Below are positions 19,241 to 29,490 of a stretch of 64,000 bases of DNA, piece by piece. Within the stretch, counting starts at the first letter, position 1. Every line of letters begins with the position of its first letter. The stretch comes from Vibrio sp. ES.051. Lineage in GTDB: Bacteria > Pseudomonadota > Gammaproteobacteria > Enterobacterales > Vibrionaceae. A program made the translations under genes and the position numbers. The stretch lies in contig NZ_PDJL01000004.1 in NCBI RefSeq assembly GCF_002563795.1, positions 1 to 64,000 on the forward strand, written 5' to 3'. The notes under the pieces were generated by a model. It saw only the letters and a list, made by a program, of their open reading frames with translations, was not told the DNA's origin and did not search any database.

Positions 19241-20968
19241 TTAGTGGTCCACAGCGTTGCCAGCACCAACTGGTACGCGAACGTGCTCGACTAAGTCTTT
19301 TACTTCTTGTGGGGTTTCTTTGGTCACTTTAGACACACCGTACGCCACCGCGAAGTTAAATATTGCTCCGATGACACCAAATGCGTTTGGCTCAATACCT
19401 AAGAACCAGTTTGTGCCCCAGCTTTCCAAGAACTTCCAGTCAGCCACGAACAGGATGCCTTTGTGTTGGAATACATAAAACAGCGTGATACTGATACCGG
19501 TGATCATCCCCGCCACTGCACCTTCTTTATTAATGGTCTTACTGAAGATCCCCATCATCAAGGCAGGGAAGATGGACGATGCGGCGAGCCCGAAGGCCAA
19601 CGCTACCGTACCGGCGGCAAACCCCGGTGGATTTAATCCGAGATAGCCTGAGGCTGCAATCGCGACCGCCATCGAGATCCGGCTGGCGAGTAGCTCTTTC
19701 TTCTCGGAAATATTGGGATTTATCACCCCTTTAATCAAGTCGTGCGAGATGGCCGAAGAAATTGCCAATAGCAAGCCAGCGGCGGTAGAGAGTGCCGCGG
19801 CGAGACCACCAGCTGCCACCAGCGCGATAACCCAATTGGGTAGCTTCGCGATTTCTGGATTTGCCAGTACCATGATGTCGCGGTCAACTCTTAGCTCATT
19901 CGTTTCTGGGTTTGAGGTGTACTGAATGTTACCGTCACCGTTCTTATCATCAAAGCCAAGCAAGCCCGTGGTTTCCCAGTTCTTGAACCACGCGGGACGC
20001 TCGTCATACGCAAGATGCTGACCCGGTGCAGGGTTCACCGTATCCATTAGGTTTAGGCGTGCCATTGCCGATACCGCAGGTGCGGTGGTGTACAAAATCG
20101 CGATGAAGAATAATGCCCAACCAGCGGAGGTTCGCGCATCACGCACTTTTGGCACCGTAAAGAAACGGATGATAACGTGTGGCAGACCTGCTGTACCTAT
20201 CATCAGAGACATAGTGTAAGCGAACATGTTCAGCGTATCGCCACGAACTTGCGTGGTGTACTCACTAAAGCCGAGTTCGGTCACCACTTGATCGAGCCTA
20301 TCGAGCAGGTAGACATCGGTGCCTGAAATCGTGCTTCCGAGTCCAATCTGTGGCAATGGGTTGCCCGTTAATTGCAGAGAGATAAAGATTGCTGGGATAG
20401 TGTAAGCTAAAATGAGTACGCAATATTGAGCAATCTGCGTATAAGTGATGCCTTTCATGCCGCCAAGTACTGCATACATGAAGACGATACACATACCAAT
20501 AAGTAGACCAGTAGAGTAATCCACCTCTAGAAAACGGCCAAACGCAACCCCTACGCCTTTCATCTGACCGATAACGTAGGTCACCGATGCAATGATAAGA
20601 CATACTACCGCCACGATACGCGCAGTATTAGAGTAGAAACGTTCACCGACAAACTCTGGCACGGTAAACTTACCGAATTTACGTAGGTAAGGCGCCAGCA
20701 GCAGAGCAAGCAGAACGTAACCACCGGTCCAACCCATTAGGAATACGGAACCCCCGTAACCCATGAAGGCAATTAAACCTGCCATCGAGATAAACGAGGC
20801 CGCTGACATCCAATCGGCTGCGGTTGCCATCCCGTTAGCGATAGGGTTGACGCCGCCACCGGCAACGTAAAACTCTTTTGTTGACCCAGCGCGCGCCCAG
20901 ATCGCGATACCGATGTACAGGACGAACGTTGCCCCAACAACGAGGTAGGTAATTGTTTTCAAATCCAT
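19241..20968 (-). CDS. actP: Sodium:solute (cation/acetate) symporter
   Basis: The 575-residue protein is an SSS-family symporter with about 13 transmembrane segments and the family segment FGLAASSIFPALMMGIFSK near the C-terminal third. N-terminal GGGVNPIANGMATAADWMSA is the ActP/acetate-type signature region. It lies 12 bp after the DUF4212 gene, its usual partner, and in the acs/crb cluster, so acetate or another short monocarboxylate is the likely substrate. It is longer than the ActP of E. coli in the extramembrane loop near residues 300-370, which carries a DDKNGDGN acidic stretch. The gene symbol is by analogy. Confidence 0.88.
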   Translation of the reverse strand: MDLKTITYLVVGATFVLYIGIAIWARAGSTKEFYVAGGGVNPIANGMATAADWMSAASFISMAGLIAFMGYGGSVFLMGWTGGYVLLALLLAPYLRKFGKFTVPEFVGERFYSNTARIVAVVCLIIASVTYVIGQMKGVGVAFGRFLEVDYSTGLLIGMCIVFMYAVLGGMKGITYTQIAQYCVLILAYTIPAIFISLQLTGNPLPQIGLGSTISGTDVYLLDRLDQVVTELGFSEYTTQVRGDTLNMFAYTMSLMIGTAGLPHVIIRFFTVPKVRDARTSAGWALFFIAILYTTAPAVSAMARLNLMDTVNPAPGQHLAYDERPAWFKNWETTGLLGFDDKNGDGNIQYTSNPETNELRVDRDIMVLANPEIAKLPNWVIALVAAGGLAAALSTAAGLLLAISSAISHDLIKGVINPNISEKKELLASRISMAVAIAASGYLGLNPPGFAAGTVALAFGLAASSIFPALMMGIFSKTINKEGAVAGMITGISITLFYVFQHKGILFVADWKFLESWGTNWFLGIEPNAFGVIGAIFNFAVAYGVSKVTKETPQEVKDLVEHVRVPVGAGNAVDH

Positions 20969-20980
20969 CTGAGTGACTCC

Positions 20981-21244
20981 TTACTCATCTACGCCGAATT
21001 CACGGTCAATTTTGCGCATTCTCCATGCGTAGTAACAAATAATGCCGAGGAACGCATAGATGGAACCTTGCTGAGCAAACCAGAAGCCCAGTTTGTATCC
21101 ACCTAATTGAAATTGATTCAGTACGTCGACAAATAAAATGCCGCAGCCGAAAGACACGAGGAACCAGATGACCATTAGGCCGATCATGAGTTTCACGTTT
21201 TTGTCCCAATAGGCTTTGGCTTTTTCTTTGCTTTCAAATGCCAT
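20981..21244 (-). CDS. DUF4212 small membrane subunit of the solute symporter
   Basis: The 87-residue protein has two transmembrane helices (LMIGLMVIWFLVSFGCGILF and a second near GSIYAFLGIICYYAW) and a charged C-terminus. It is the typical small partner encoded directly upstream of SSS symporters. I start it at the ATG at 21242-21244, preceded by AAGGAGACGGCA; the frame extends 36 codons further upstream without family-like sequence. Its role in transport is not established. Confidence 0.9.
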   Translation of the reverse strand: MAFESKEKAKAYWDKNVKLMIGLMVIWFLVSFGCGILFVDVLNQFQLGGYKLGFWFAQQGSIYAFLGIICYYAWRMRKIDREFGVDE

Positions 21245-21688
21245 TGCCGTCTCCTTACGATTGGTATTGTTGTTAAAAGAATGTTTCATCATGTACCTTA
21301 GCAAGGTGTTGGCAATAACTCTTTTCAACTTTAGTCGGGGCGATAAAAACAAAAAATCGCAGTGATATGGGCATTTAGACAGGAATGTGGATAGATTTTT
21401 AATGTTAACGATGTGTTAAATTAGCCTAAGGTCTAATATGGACCGCGTTAAAAGTTTCAATAAGTTGCAGTCATGCCCCTTTTCGTCATGGATTGTAGAG
21501 CGTCTGTCCAAAGATTTTCTTGGCAATGACGTTGAACGAGGAAGTGGAGTGCCCACAATGGATTTATTTACATAAAGTTTTCGAGCCGTAGAACCGTTTT
21601 CATGCACAATAAAGTAATATTGCTAGGTTATCCTCGCAGGACCTTACATGTTGAGGTGGTTTATTGTTTTCATTAAGGGAGGGTGAGA
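21245..21688. other. Divergent regulatory region between the symporter operon and nhaP2
   Basis: 444 bp without a gene. It contains the promoters of both directions and a dyad around 21421-21437 (TTAGCCTAAGGTCTAAT), listed separately. Confidence 0.5.
21420..21437 (-). promoter_or_regulatory. ATTAGACCTTAGGCTAA dyad upstream of the symporter operon
   Basis: On the minus strand it reads ATTAGACCTTAGGCTAAT, with half-sites ATTAG and CTAAT separated by 8 bp. It lies about 180 bp upstream of the DUF4212 start. The best match elsewhere is the acs upstream motif (12 of 13). LuxR-type regulators such as CrbR often bind inverted repeats; the assignment is inferred. Confidence 0.42.
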
Positions 21689-23437
21689 ATGGATGCAGAC
21701 AGCATTAACAGTTTTTTTCTTATAGGGGCGTTGTTAATCGCAGTTAGCGTTCTTTTAAGCCCGGTTTCCTCTAAGTTGGGCATTCCGATTCTTTTGGTGT
21801 TTTTAGCGGTAGGGATGCTGGCGGGGGAAGACGGCTTAGGTGGGATCTTATTTGATAATTTTTCTATTGCGTATTTGGTCAGCAACCTCGCGTTAGCCAT
21901 CATTCTCCTTGATGGCGGCATGCGAACACGGGTTGCCAGCTTTCGGGTGGCGTTATGGCCTTCGGTGTTACTGGCTACGTTTGGTGTTGCGATCACTACA
22001 ATTTTAACTGGGTTGATGGCGACTTGGTTGTTTGATCTGGATTTACTGCAAGGGATACTGGTTGGCGCGATTGTTGGCTCGACTGATGCCGCCGCGGTCT
22101 TTTCTCTACTAAAAGGTCGTAGCCTCAACGAACGTGTTGGCGCAACGCTAGAAATTGAGTCTGGCACCAACGATCCAATGGCAGTCTTTCTGACCATTAC
22201 CCTGATTGCTATTTTGTCCAACCAAGGCTCGGAGTTGAGCGCGGTTTTTGTCGCTCTGAGTTTTGTGAAACAGTTTGGTATCGGTGCTTTGCTCGGTTTT
22301 GCTGGTGGTTGGGTATTGTGGCAAGTTATTAATCGCAATCAATTACCGGGAGGCTTGTACTCGATTCTTACGGTCAGTGGGGGCCTATTGATTTTCGCTT
22401 TGTCCAACACGTTGGGCGGCAGTGGAATTTTATCCATTTACTTAGTTGGCCTGTTGTTGGGGAATCGTCCAACACGCAGCCGCCATTCGATTCTTCATGT
22501 GCTGGATGGCATGACATGGTTAGCTCAAATCGGCATGTTCCTCGTGCTTGGCTTGTTGGTCACGCCTTCCAACTTGCTCTCTATTGCGTTGCCAGGTTTG
22601 GCGCTGGCCTTCGGGATGATTTTATTTGCCCGTCCAATCTCGGTTTGGATCGGTTTACTGCCATTCAAGAGTTTCACGCCACGTGAGAAATGGTTTATCT
22701 CTTGGGTGGGGTTACGCGGTGCGGTGCCGATCATTTTGGCCGTGTTCCCTATGATGGCTGGGCTACCGGATGCGCAGTTGTACTTCAATTTAGCTTTCTT
22801 CGTCGTCATGGTGTCTTTGGTTGTTCAAGGGGGAACCCTGACCAAAGCGATGTCGCTTGCGAAGGTGGAACTGCCGCCAAAGCCAGAACCCATCTCTCGT
22901 ACGGGAGTGGACATCTATCCAACAAGTGAGTGGGAGCTGTTTATCTACAAGCTAAAAGTGGATAAATGGTGCATCGGGGAACCGCTGCGCAGTCTATCGA
23001 TGCCAGAAGGGACTCGCATTGTCGCGGTTTTTCGTAGCCAAGAGTTATTGCACCCGTCAGGCAGTACCCGATTGGCAGAAGGCGACACCTTGTGTGTCTT
23101 TGCACAAGAGAAGGACTTGGATGCGCTCAGTTTGCTGTTCAGTGAAGCGCCAGAAAAAGCCTCACACACCCGGTTCTTTGGTGACTTCTTTTTGGATAGC
23201 GACGTAATGCTGGCCGATGTCGCGATGATGTATGGTTTGAATCTGGGCGATGATCTGCAGGACAAAAACTTAAGTAATTTAGTTGAGGAGCAACTGGGTA
23301 CAACCTCGGTTTTAGGTGACCAGTTTGAATGGCAAGGATTGCAATGGATTATTGCCGATGTTGTCGACCGACAAGTGACGAAGGTCGGTGTACGTTTGCC
23401 TAAAGAAGAGGAACTCACCGATGAGCAGTCACTCTAG
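21689..23437 (+). CDS. nhaP2: K+/H+ antiporter, NhaP2/CvrA type
   Basis: The 582-residue protein is a CPA1-family cation/proton antiporter. About 12 transmembrane segments come first, including the [15 protein letters not shown] and [12 protein letters not shown] ion-path segments. A cytoplasmic TrkA-C-like region follows, then a further C-terminal domain that matches the NhaP2 layout. NhaP2 in vibrios exports K+ for resistance to K+ load at low pH. The start is the ATG at 21689 behind AAGGGAGGG; a GTG two codons earlier is less likely. Its 3' end overlaps that of crbR by 4 bp. Confidence 0.94.
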   Translation: MDADSINSFFLIGALLIAVSVLLSPVSSKLGIPILLVFLAVGMLAGEDGLGGILFDNFSIAYLVSNLALAIILLDGGMRTRVASFRVALWPSVLLATFGVAITTILTGLMATWLFDLDLLQGILVGAIVGSTDAAAVFSLLKGRSLNERVGATLEIESGTNDPMAVFLTITLIAILSNQGSELSAVFVALSFVKQFGIGALLGFAGGWVLWQVINRNQLPGGLYSILTVSGGLLIFALSNTLGGSGILSIYLVGLLLGNRPTRSRHSILHVLDGMTWLAQIGMFLVLGLLVTPSNLLSIALPGLALAFGMILFARPISVWIGLLPFKSFTPREKWFISWVGLRGAVPIILAVFPMMAGLPDAQLYFNLAFFVVMVSLVVQGGTLTKAMSLAKVELPPKPEPISRTGVDIYPTSEWELFIYKLKVDKWCIGEPLRSLSMPEGTRIVAVFRSQELLHPSGSTRLAEGDTLCVFAQEKDLDALSLLFSEAPEKASHTRFFGDFFLDSDVMLADVAMMYGLNLGDDLQDKNLSNLVEEQLGTTSVLGDQFEWQGLQWIIADVVDRQVTKVGVRLPKEEELTDEQSL

Positions 23438-23446
23438 CTGCTCATC
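23420..23446. terminator. Hairpin spanning the overlapping nhaP2 and crbR stops
   Basis: Stem GATGAGCAG / CTGCTCATC (9 bp perfect) with a 9-nt loop that contains both stop codons. No T-run, so it may pause or stabilise both 3' ends rather than terminate strongly. Confidence 0.5.
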
Positions 23447-24063
23447 TCCGTTAGCATGATAACCGCCTGAGTGCGATTTTTAACCCCAAGTTTCCGGAAA
23501 ATCGCCGTCATGTGCGCTTTTATGGTGGCTTCTGACACATTCAACTCATAAGCGATTTGTTTATTGAGCAAGCCATCTGACAGCATGCCCAGCACTTTAT
23601 ATTGCTGCGGTGTGAGCGCGGCAATCTTTTCTGCCAAGTCATTGCACGCCGCGTTATTGGTGATCAGCCCTTCCGGGAAGTAAGGGTCACCGTTGAGTAC
23701 TTGGTTAAGCGCATTAACCAGTTCACGCATGTCACTCGACTTAGGAATAAAGCCAAAGGCACCATGGCTTTTTACTTGCGTCACAATCGCAGGCTCTTCA
23801 CTGGCGGAGACGACGACAATAGGTAAATCAGGATATTCAGCGCGTAAGTGAATCAAACCGGACATCCCATTGGCGCCCGGCATTTTGAGATCCAATAGCA
23901 CCAAATCGGGCTCTTCTTCTTTTTCTAACAAAGCTAATAGAGCATTTAGCGAGTCGGCTTCAAGCAAATTTGCCCCACTGATTGCCATGTGGATCGATTG
24001 AAACAAGGCATTGCGGAAGAGGGGGTGATCATCTGCGATGATGATGGTGTAGGTCGAATCCAT
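23434..24063 (-). CDS. crbR: LuxR-family response regulator CrbR
   Basis: The 209-residue protein has a receiver domain with acidic pocket ADDHP and phospho-acceptor Asp58 ([12 protein letters not shown]), followed by a NarL/LuxR-type helix-turn-helix ([20 protein letters not shown], then [17 protein letters not shown]). In V. cholerae CrbR is the partner of CrbS and activates acs. I use the ATG at 24061-24063, which begins [12 protein letters not shown]; a GTG four codons upstream is possible, and neither has a strong ribosome-binding site. Pairing with the crbS gene at 13.4 kb is by family and neighbourhood. Confidence 0.9.
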   Translation of the reverse strand: MDSTYTIIIADDHPLFRNALFQSIHMAISGANLLEADSLNALLALLEKEEEPDLVLLDLKMPGANGMSGLIHLRAEYPDLPIVVVSASEEPAIVTQVKSHGAFGFIPKSSDMRELVNALNQVLNGDPYFPEGLITNNAACNDLAEKIAALTPQQYKVLGMLSDGLLNKQIAYELNVSEATIKAHMTAIFRKLGVKNRTQAVIMLTEMSS

Positions 24064-24214
24064 GACGTTAAACACTTTTGACTGTTTCGTTAAATTTATT
24101 ATTGTCCAGCTTAGAGAAAGTGGACAATATTTATTCGCTAAAAGTCTGAACCAAATCGACTTTTATTAGTAAAAATGCATATAAGCTCAATTTTATCATT
24201 CAAATCTGTGCAAC

Positions 24215-24244
24215 AAAAAACGCCAATGACTTTCACTGGCGTTT
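24215..24244 (-). terminator. Terminator of dsbD
   Basis: Stem AAACGCCA / TGGCGTTT (24218-24225, 24237-24244) with an A-run before it, which reads as U-tract on the minus strand. It lies 13 bp beyond the dsbD stop. Confidence 0.8.
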
Positions 24245-24257
24245 GAATTGATGGTAC

Positions 24258-26075
24258 TCAGAATTGGTTAATGTGCTCTAAAAAAGGCTCGGCTTGGATA
24301 AAGCCGGTTAAACGAGCGTTTGAAACATGTTCTCCTTGACTGTTCCAGAACTCAATGGTTGGTAAGCCAAGCACGTTCATGTGTTGGAGTAATTCGATAT
24401 CCTGTACTTGGTTTTTGGTCACATCGGCTTGGAGTAACACAAAGTCTTTGAGCTTGGCGGCGACACTCGGGTTGTGGAAGGTGTACTTCTCAAACTCTTT
24501 ACAAGCCACACACCAATCGGCGTAGAAATCGAGCATCACAGGCTTGCCTGCCGCTTTGGCGAGAGCGAGTTGTTCTTCCAGTGCCGCCACATTCGTAATA
24601 CGAGTAAAGCTCACTGTCGCTTGTTGAGTGTGTGTTGTTCCGTTGCCAAACCAGTCGTTCATGATCGGTTGTGCTGAAGCAAGCAAACCTAACACTGCAA
24701 TGATGCCGATGGTGCTCTGCTTCCAACCGCCAAACGGTAAGCTATTTTTTACGTGATATAACCAGCCAAACGCGGCAATCCCTAGGGCAGACCACAACAT
24801 CGTCGACCACAATTCTGGCAAGATGCGTTCAAGTAAAAAGAGTGGCGCCGCAAGAAGAATGAAGCCAAAGAGCGTCTTCACGCGAGCCATCCAAGCGCCT
24901 GCTTTTGGGAGTAGCTTGTTGCCAAATACAGCAATGAGGATCAGAGGAATCCCCATTCCCATTGCGAGGGCGTACAACGCGATACCACCAGTGAGTAGAT
25001 CGCCACTTTGTGCCACGTAAAGTAGGGCGCCTGACAGCGGTGCGGTGGTGCACGGAGAGCAAACGAGGCCTGAAATCGCGCCCATCGCAAAGACGCTTGC
25101 GCTGCTGCCGCCTTGTTGTTTATTACTTACGTTATTCAGCCAAGTTTGCACACTGCTCGGTAGTTGCAGTGAGTAAAGCCCAAACATCGACATTGCAAGA
25201 GTGAGGAACAATACGCTCAAACCGATCAAGACGTATGGGTGCTGCATGGCCGCTTGAAACTGCATGCCTGCTGATGCCACAACGAGGCCGAGTAAGGTAT
25301 AAGTCAACGCCATGCCTTGCACGTATACGAATGATAAACCCAGAGCACGGCGTTGGTTGAGCTTTCCGCTACCCAGTACAATACTGGTCAAAATCGGGTA
25401 CATCGGTAGTACACATGGAGTGAATGCTAAGCCAGCGCCGAGAGCTAAAAATAGCAGGGGAGTCCACCAGTTATCCGCTAGGTTCGCTGCCAAGTGGTCT
25501 TGTTCTGTCACCGGCGTGGTGTTGCTGGTCGTTGCAGGGGCGATAGATGGAACGGGCTCAACCTTCGGCGTGTTTAGCGCGCGGTCTGCTGATGCGTCTG
25601 ATCCCGATGATGTGAATGCACTAATCGGTATCACACGAGTTTCCGGTGGGTAGCAAAAGCCAGCCTTAGCGCAGCCTTGGTACTGAACCACCACGCGAGC
25701 ACCTTCTTGCCACTCTTTTAGCGGCACATTTACGAATAAAGGGGTGGTATAGATGTGTACATCACCAAAGAATTCATCTTTATGCGGCGTACCGTTTTCC
25801 ATTTGCAGTTCGCCGAGAGTGATATTTTCTCCCGCGACAGACAAACGCTCTTGATACAGGTAGTACCCGTCACGCACCTGCCAGTCGAGCATCAATTGGT
25901 CATCTTGTTGGTAGAAGTTAAACGGAAACGCTTGATCGACCGGAACAAAACTGTCGCTGCTGCTAGCAAAGCTGTTGTTTTGCGGATTGTTAAGCTGGTC
26001 TTTGCCAAATAACGCAAGAGACGGTGCGGAGAAGGTAATAAGCCCTAAGAGTAAAACGGAGAATAATGCACGCAT
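24258..26075 (-). CDS. dsbD: Thiol:disulfide interchange protein DsbD
   Basis: DsbD carries electrons from cytoplasmic thioredoxin across the inner membrane to periplasmic disulfide reductases such as DsbC and CcmG. The 605-residue protein has a signal peptide, an alpha domain with the [15 protein letters not shown] cysteines, an eight-helix core with [10 protein letters not shown] and [10 protein letters not shown], and a C-terminal thioredoxin domain with [14 protein letters not shown] take the ATG at 26073-26075; a TTG four codons upstream is also in frame. The order dsbD-dcuA-aspA matches E. coli, but no cutA is seen in the gap between dsbD and dcuA. Confidence 0.97.
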   Translation of the reverse strand: MRALFSVLLLGLITFSAPSLALFGKDQLNNPQNNSFASSSDSFVPVDQAFPFNFYQQDDQLMLDWQVRDGYYLYQERLSVAGENITLGELQMENGTPHKDEFFGDVHIYTTPLFVNVPLKEWQEGARVVVQYQGCAKAGFCYPPETRVIPISAFTSSGSDASADRALNTPKVEPVPSIAPATTSNTTPVTEQDHLAANLADNWWTPLLFLALGAGLAFTPCVLPMYPILTSIVLGSGKLNQRRALGLSFVYVQGMALTYTLLGLVVASAGMQFQAAMQHPYVLIGLSVLFLTLAMSMFGLYSLQLPSSVQTWLNNVSNKQQGGSSASVFAMGAISGLVCSPCTTAPLSGALLYVAQSGDLLTGGIALYALAMGMGIPLILIAVFGNKLLPKAGAWMARVKTLFGFILLAAPLFLLERILPELWSTMLWSALGIAAFGWLYHVKNSLPFGGWKQSTIGIIAVLGLLASAQPIMNDWFGNGTTHTQQATVSFTRITNVAALEEQLALAKAAGKPVMLDFYADWCVACKEFEKYTFHNPSVAAKLKDFVLLQADVTKNQVQDIELLQHMNVLGLPTIEFWNSQGEHVSNARLTGFIQAEPFLEHINQF

Positions 26076-26194
26076 AAAAAGGTTCAATTCATCTTAGATA
26101 ATTGCCGTTAGTGTAACTCAATCAGACCTGTAGGCGGGCCAATAAGTTTCATCAAAGTGAAGATTTGTTGAGCGCAATTCAAGACTGTTGGCAA

Positions 26195-26219
26195 TAAAAA
26201 AAGGGAGCCGAAGCTCCCC
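26195..26219 (-). terminator. Terminator of dcuA
   Basis: GGGAGC-CGAA-GCTCCC hairpin (26203-26218) with eight As at 26195-26202, giving a U-tract on the minus strand. Confidence 0.9.
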
Positions 26220-26237
26220 GAGTAAGACTCTTTGTGA

Positions 26238-27545
26238 CTAGATCAACAGCCCACCGAATGCGAAGCCAAGCGCGACGGCAGATGCGATGGTAACCACGCC
26301 GGGTACAAAGAATGGGTGGTTGAAGACATACTTACCGATACGAGTTGAACCAGTATCATCCATCTCAACCGCCGCCAGTAGCGTTGGGTAAGTTGGAAGT
26401 ACGAAGAGCGCACTAACGGCTGCGAAAGACGCAACGGCGGTTAGCGGCGCCACACCAATGGCTAATGCGGCTGGCATTAGCGCCACCGTGGTCGCACCTT
26501 GCGAGTAAAGCAGCATCGACGCGAAGAACAGAACCAGTGCCAGCATCCATGGGTAGTCAGCCAATAGCGCGCCAGCCACTTCTTTGATGCCGTCAACGTG
26601 CGCGTTAACGAACGTAGAACCTAGCCATGCCACACCCAGCACACACACACACGCCGTCATACCTGAGCGGAATGTCGCGGCTGCGGGCACTTTCGCCGCA
26701 TCAAGCTTACAGCTCAATACGATCGCAGCGGCGGCTGCAAGCATGACGCTCATGATGGCTTCGTTACGACCCAGTGCCGGATTCTCGATGAGACCCACAG
26801 AGCCAGAAATGGCCGCGGCATAGCACACTACGAATGCGATCGCACCTAGGAAGATAAACGTTGCTTTCTTCGCTGTTGGCAAAATTTCACGCTTAGACTC
26901 AGTATTAAGCTTGATGAGACCTTTTGCTAAACGGTCTTGGTATTCGGCGTCGTCTTTCAGCTCGCTACCCATAAAGTTGGCTACGAATGCGCCGATCATA
27001 CAAGCGATGAACGTGGTTGGGATACAAACCGCTAGCAGCGTAAGGTAATCCACCCCCACCGGTGCCAGCATTGCGGCAAATGCGACAACGGCCGCTGAGA
27101 TTGGCGATGCTGTAATAGCGATTTGCGATGCGACTACGGCAATAGACAGAGGACGAGACGGGCGAACACCTTGGCCTTTCGCTACTTCTGCGATAACAGG
27201 CAGTGTCGAAAACGCGGTGTGGCCAGTACCCGCCAGCAGGGTCATTAGAAAGGTGACGATAGGTGCGTAAAAGGTGATGCGCTCAGGATGCTTGCGCAAA
27301 AAGTTTTCTGCCACTTGTACCATCCAATCTAAACCACCCGCTACCTGCATAGCAGCGATAGCAGTGATAACCGACATGATGATTAAGATGACGTCAACGG
27401 GAATGTAGGCTTGGCTTGTTGGTACGCCCAAGATCAAAGACAACGCAATGACCCCGGCGCCACCAGCAAAACCAATGCCGATGCCGCCGATTCTTGCCCC
27501 CAAATAAATGAAGAGCAGGACCACGAATAGTTCGAACATGACCAT
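26238..27545 (-). CDS. dcuA: Anaerobic C4-dicarboxylate transporter
   Basis: This 435-residue Dcu-family protein exchanges C4-dicarboxylates such as aspartate, fumarate and succinate. It has about 10 to 12 hydrophobic helices, with the family blocks GARIGGIGIGFAGG, MQVAGGLDWMVQ, LLAGTGHTAFSTLPVIAEVA and SQIAITASPISAAVV. These match DcuA more closely than DcuB. Its position just downstream of aspA supports dcuA, as aspA-dcuA is an operon in E. coli. The ATG at 27545 has AAGAGGT 7 bp upstream; an ATG two codons later is an alternative. Confidence 0.92.
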   Translation of the reverse strand: MVMFELFVVLLFIYLGARIGGIGIGFAGGAGVIALSLILGVPTSQAYIPVDVILIIMSVITAIAAMQVAGGLDWMVQVAENFLRKHPERITFYAPIVTFLMTLLAGTGHTAFSTLPVIAEVAKGQGVRPSRPLSIAVVASQIAITASPISAAVVAFAAMLAPVGVDYLTLLAVCIPTTFIACMIGAFVANFMGSELKDDAEYQDRLAKGLIKLNTESKREILPTAKKATFIFLGAIAFVVCYAAAISGSVGLIENPALGRNEAIMSVMLAAAAAIVLSCKLDAAKVPAAATFRSGMTACVCVLGVAWLGSTFVNAHVDGIKEVAGALLADYPWMLALVLFFASMLLYSQGATTVALMPAALAIGVAPLTAVASFAAVSALFVLPTYPTLLAAVEMDDTGSTRIGKYVFNHPFFVPGVVTIASAVALGFAFGGLLI

Positions 27546-27680
27546 ATTGATACCTCTTTAGTTTTTTATTGATTCTGATTTTTTGAACACTCAGGAAAGG
27601 AATAAATGCTCAGAGAATCAGAGCCTTATTGTATTACGGTAAAAAAGCCTAGAAAATGCACTTAACCGTATGGAATTCTA

Positions 27681-27704
27681 AAAAGGGGCCTAGTTGGCCC
27701 CCTT
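27681..27704 (-). terminator. Terminator of aspA
   Basis: GGGGCC / GGCCCC hairpin (27685-27690, 27696-27701) with an A-run before it, located 11 bp beyond the aspA stop. Confidence 0.8.
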
Positions 27705-27714
27705 CAATAAGTGA

Positions 27715-29166
27715 TTACTCGTAGCGTTTTGCTTTATAAGTTGGATGCATGAAGTTTTCTACTGACAAGATTTCATCAAGCTCTTCTGCGGTTAGTAGGC
27801 CGCGCTCAAGGACGACTTCACGAACACTCTTACCTGTTTCTGCACAGATTTTGCCCACAATGTCACCTTCGTGGTGGCCAATGTATGGGTTTAAGTAAGT
27901 GACGATGCCGATAGAGTTGTAAACGTAGTTCTCGCACGTTTCTTTGTTTACCGTGATACCGTCGATACATTTATCACGTAGGTTCACACAGGCATTGTGT
28001 AACAAAGAGACAGACTCAAACATGCTTTGAGCAATCACCGGCTCCATGACGTTCAGTTGTAGCTGACCGCCCTCGGCTGCGAAAGAGACCGTGTTGTCAT
28101 TACCGAGCACTTTGAAGCAAACTTGGTTGACTACTTCAGGGATTACTGGGTTGACTTTTGCCGGCATGATTGAAGAACCTGCTTGCATTTCAGGTAGGTT
28201 TAATTCGTTGAGGCCTGCACGAGGGCCAGAAGACAGCAAACGAAGATCATTACAAACTTTAGAGAGCTTAACCGCAAGGCGTTTTAGCGCGCCATGCGCC
28301 ATGACGTAGGCACCACAGTCAGATGTTGCTTCGATAAGGTCTTCTGCCGCAACAACTTCTAGGCCTGTCACTTCCGCGAGGTGTTTTACGGCGAGTGCTT
28401 GGTAGCCTGTTGGTGTATTTAAACCGGTGCCGATCGCGGTTGCGCCTAGGTTGACCTCTAGGAGCAGTTTCGAGGTGTAATCAAGCGCTCGAATCTCTTC
28501 GTTTAGCGTGACTGCCCAAGCGTGAAACTCCTGACCGACAGTCATAGGAACCGCGTCCTGAAGCTGAGTACGACCCATCTTCAAAACGTCTTTGAACTCC
28601 ACTGCTTTAAGCTCAAAGGCACCTTTTAGGTACTCAATCGCTTCCATGAGTTTGTGGATGCTGTTGTAAACGGCGATACGGAAACCGGTTGGATACGCAC
28701 AGTTAGTCGATTGGCTCTTGTTAACGTGGTCATTCGGGTTGATGAACTCGTATTGGCCTTTTGCTTTGCCCATGAGTTCAAGCGCAAGGTTCGCGATCAC
28801 CTCATTGGTGTTCATGTTAACAGAAGTGCCCGCACCACCTTGGAATACGTCTGATGGGAATTGATCCATACACTTGCCTGTTTCTAAGATCAAATCACAC
28901 GCTTCTAGAATGTAGTTCGCTACGTCTTTTGGAATGGCGCCAAGTTCTTTGTTGGCCAACGCTGCGGCTTTTTTGGTCATGACCATGCCGCGTACAAATT
29001 CGGGTACGTCAGAGATGGTCATATTAGAGATGTTGAAGTTTTCGATCGCACGTAGCGTATGAATACCGTAGTACGCATCTGCCGGGACATGACGTTGACC
29101 TAATAGATCTTCTTCAATACGAGTGGCTGAGTTTGCTGTTTGTGGAGCATCAGATAGGGTAGCCAT
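27715..29166 (-). CDS. aspA: Aspartate ammonia-lyase
   Basis: AspA deaminates aspartate to fumarate, feeding fumarate respiration. The 483-residue protein belongs to the aspartase/fumarase superfamily and has the signature [15 protein letters not shown], with [20 protein letters not shown] and [12 protein letters not shown] segments. The alanine in the signature loop is typical of aspartases. Its neighbour dcuA could import aspartate and export succinate, and fumarate reductase lies 15 kb away. Confidence 0.97.
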   Translation of the reverse strand: MATLSDAPQTANSATRIEEDLLGQRHVPADAYYGIHTLRAIENFNISNMTISDVPEFVRGMVMTKKAAALANKELGAIPKDVANYILEACDLILETGKCMDQFPSDVFQGGAGTSVNMNTNEVIANLALELMGKAKGQYEFINPNDHVNKSQSTNCAYPTGFRIAVYNSIHKLMEAIEYLKGAFELKAVEFKDVLKMGRTQLQDAVPMTVGQEFHAWAVTLNEEIRALDYTSKLLLEVNLGATAIGTGLNTPTGYQALAVKHLAEVTGLEVVAAEDLIEATSDCGAYVMAHGALKRLAVKLSKVCNDLRLLSSGPRAGLNELNLPEMQAGSSIMPAKVNPVIPEVVNQVCFKVLGNDNTVSFAAEGGQLQLNVMEPVIAQSMFESVSLLHNACVNLRDKCIDGITVNKETCENYVYNSIGIVTYLNPYIGHHEGDIVGKICAETGKSVREVVLERGLLTAEELDEILSVENFMHPTYKAKRYE

Positions 29167-29345
29167 AGCAGGATCCTTAGATAATAATTCTGATAATAAC
29201 GTTGTTTATTAGCCATTTCTGCAATCTAGAATCCATTCATCAGAATTTTTGGCTGGAAAATCCGTCCTGACTTATGCTTCACATGATACTGTACCTAGCG
29301 CATAAAAATAGTAACTAGATCACCTTTTTTGCTTTTCATGAGTCA

Positions 29346-29361
29346 ATAGTTTGCAAACTAT
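29346..29361. promoter_or_regulatory. 16-bp palindrome between aspA and fxsA (first)
   Basis: ATAGTTTGCAAACTAT is a perfect 16-bp palindrome with no T-run, suggesting an operator rather than a terminator. The binding protein is unknown. Confidence 0.5.
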
Positions 29362-29365
29362 GAAC

Positions 29366-29381
29366 GGGTTATTAATAACCC
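29366..29381. promoter_or_regulatory. 16-bp palindrome between aspA and fxsA (second)
   Basis: GGGTTATTAATAACCC is a perfect palindrome beginning 4 bp after the previous one. Centre-to-centre distance is 20 bp, about two helical turns, so two dimers could bind the same face. Confidence 0.5.
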
Positions 29382-29470
29382 TTTGTGGGCATGCATTTTT
29401 ACTCGACAAATCTGAATTTTAAGAGTTCGAAATTGGGGAGCTAAGCAAAGAAAAACCGTATGCACATATA

Positions 29471-29490
29471 GTTATGGTATTAAACATAAC
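29471..29490. promoter_or_regulatory. Inverted repeat GTTATG-N8-CATAAC upstream of fxsA
   Basis: Six-base half-sites with an 8-bp spacer, 134 bp upstream of the fxsA GTG. It could be an operator; there is no other support. Confidence 0.35.

Noticed and set aside
21673..22338. 221-codon frame antisense to nhaP2
   Set aside because: Long antisense frame within a well-supported gene, with a biased composition expected from the reverse frame.
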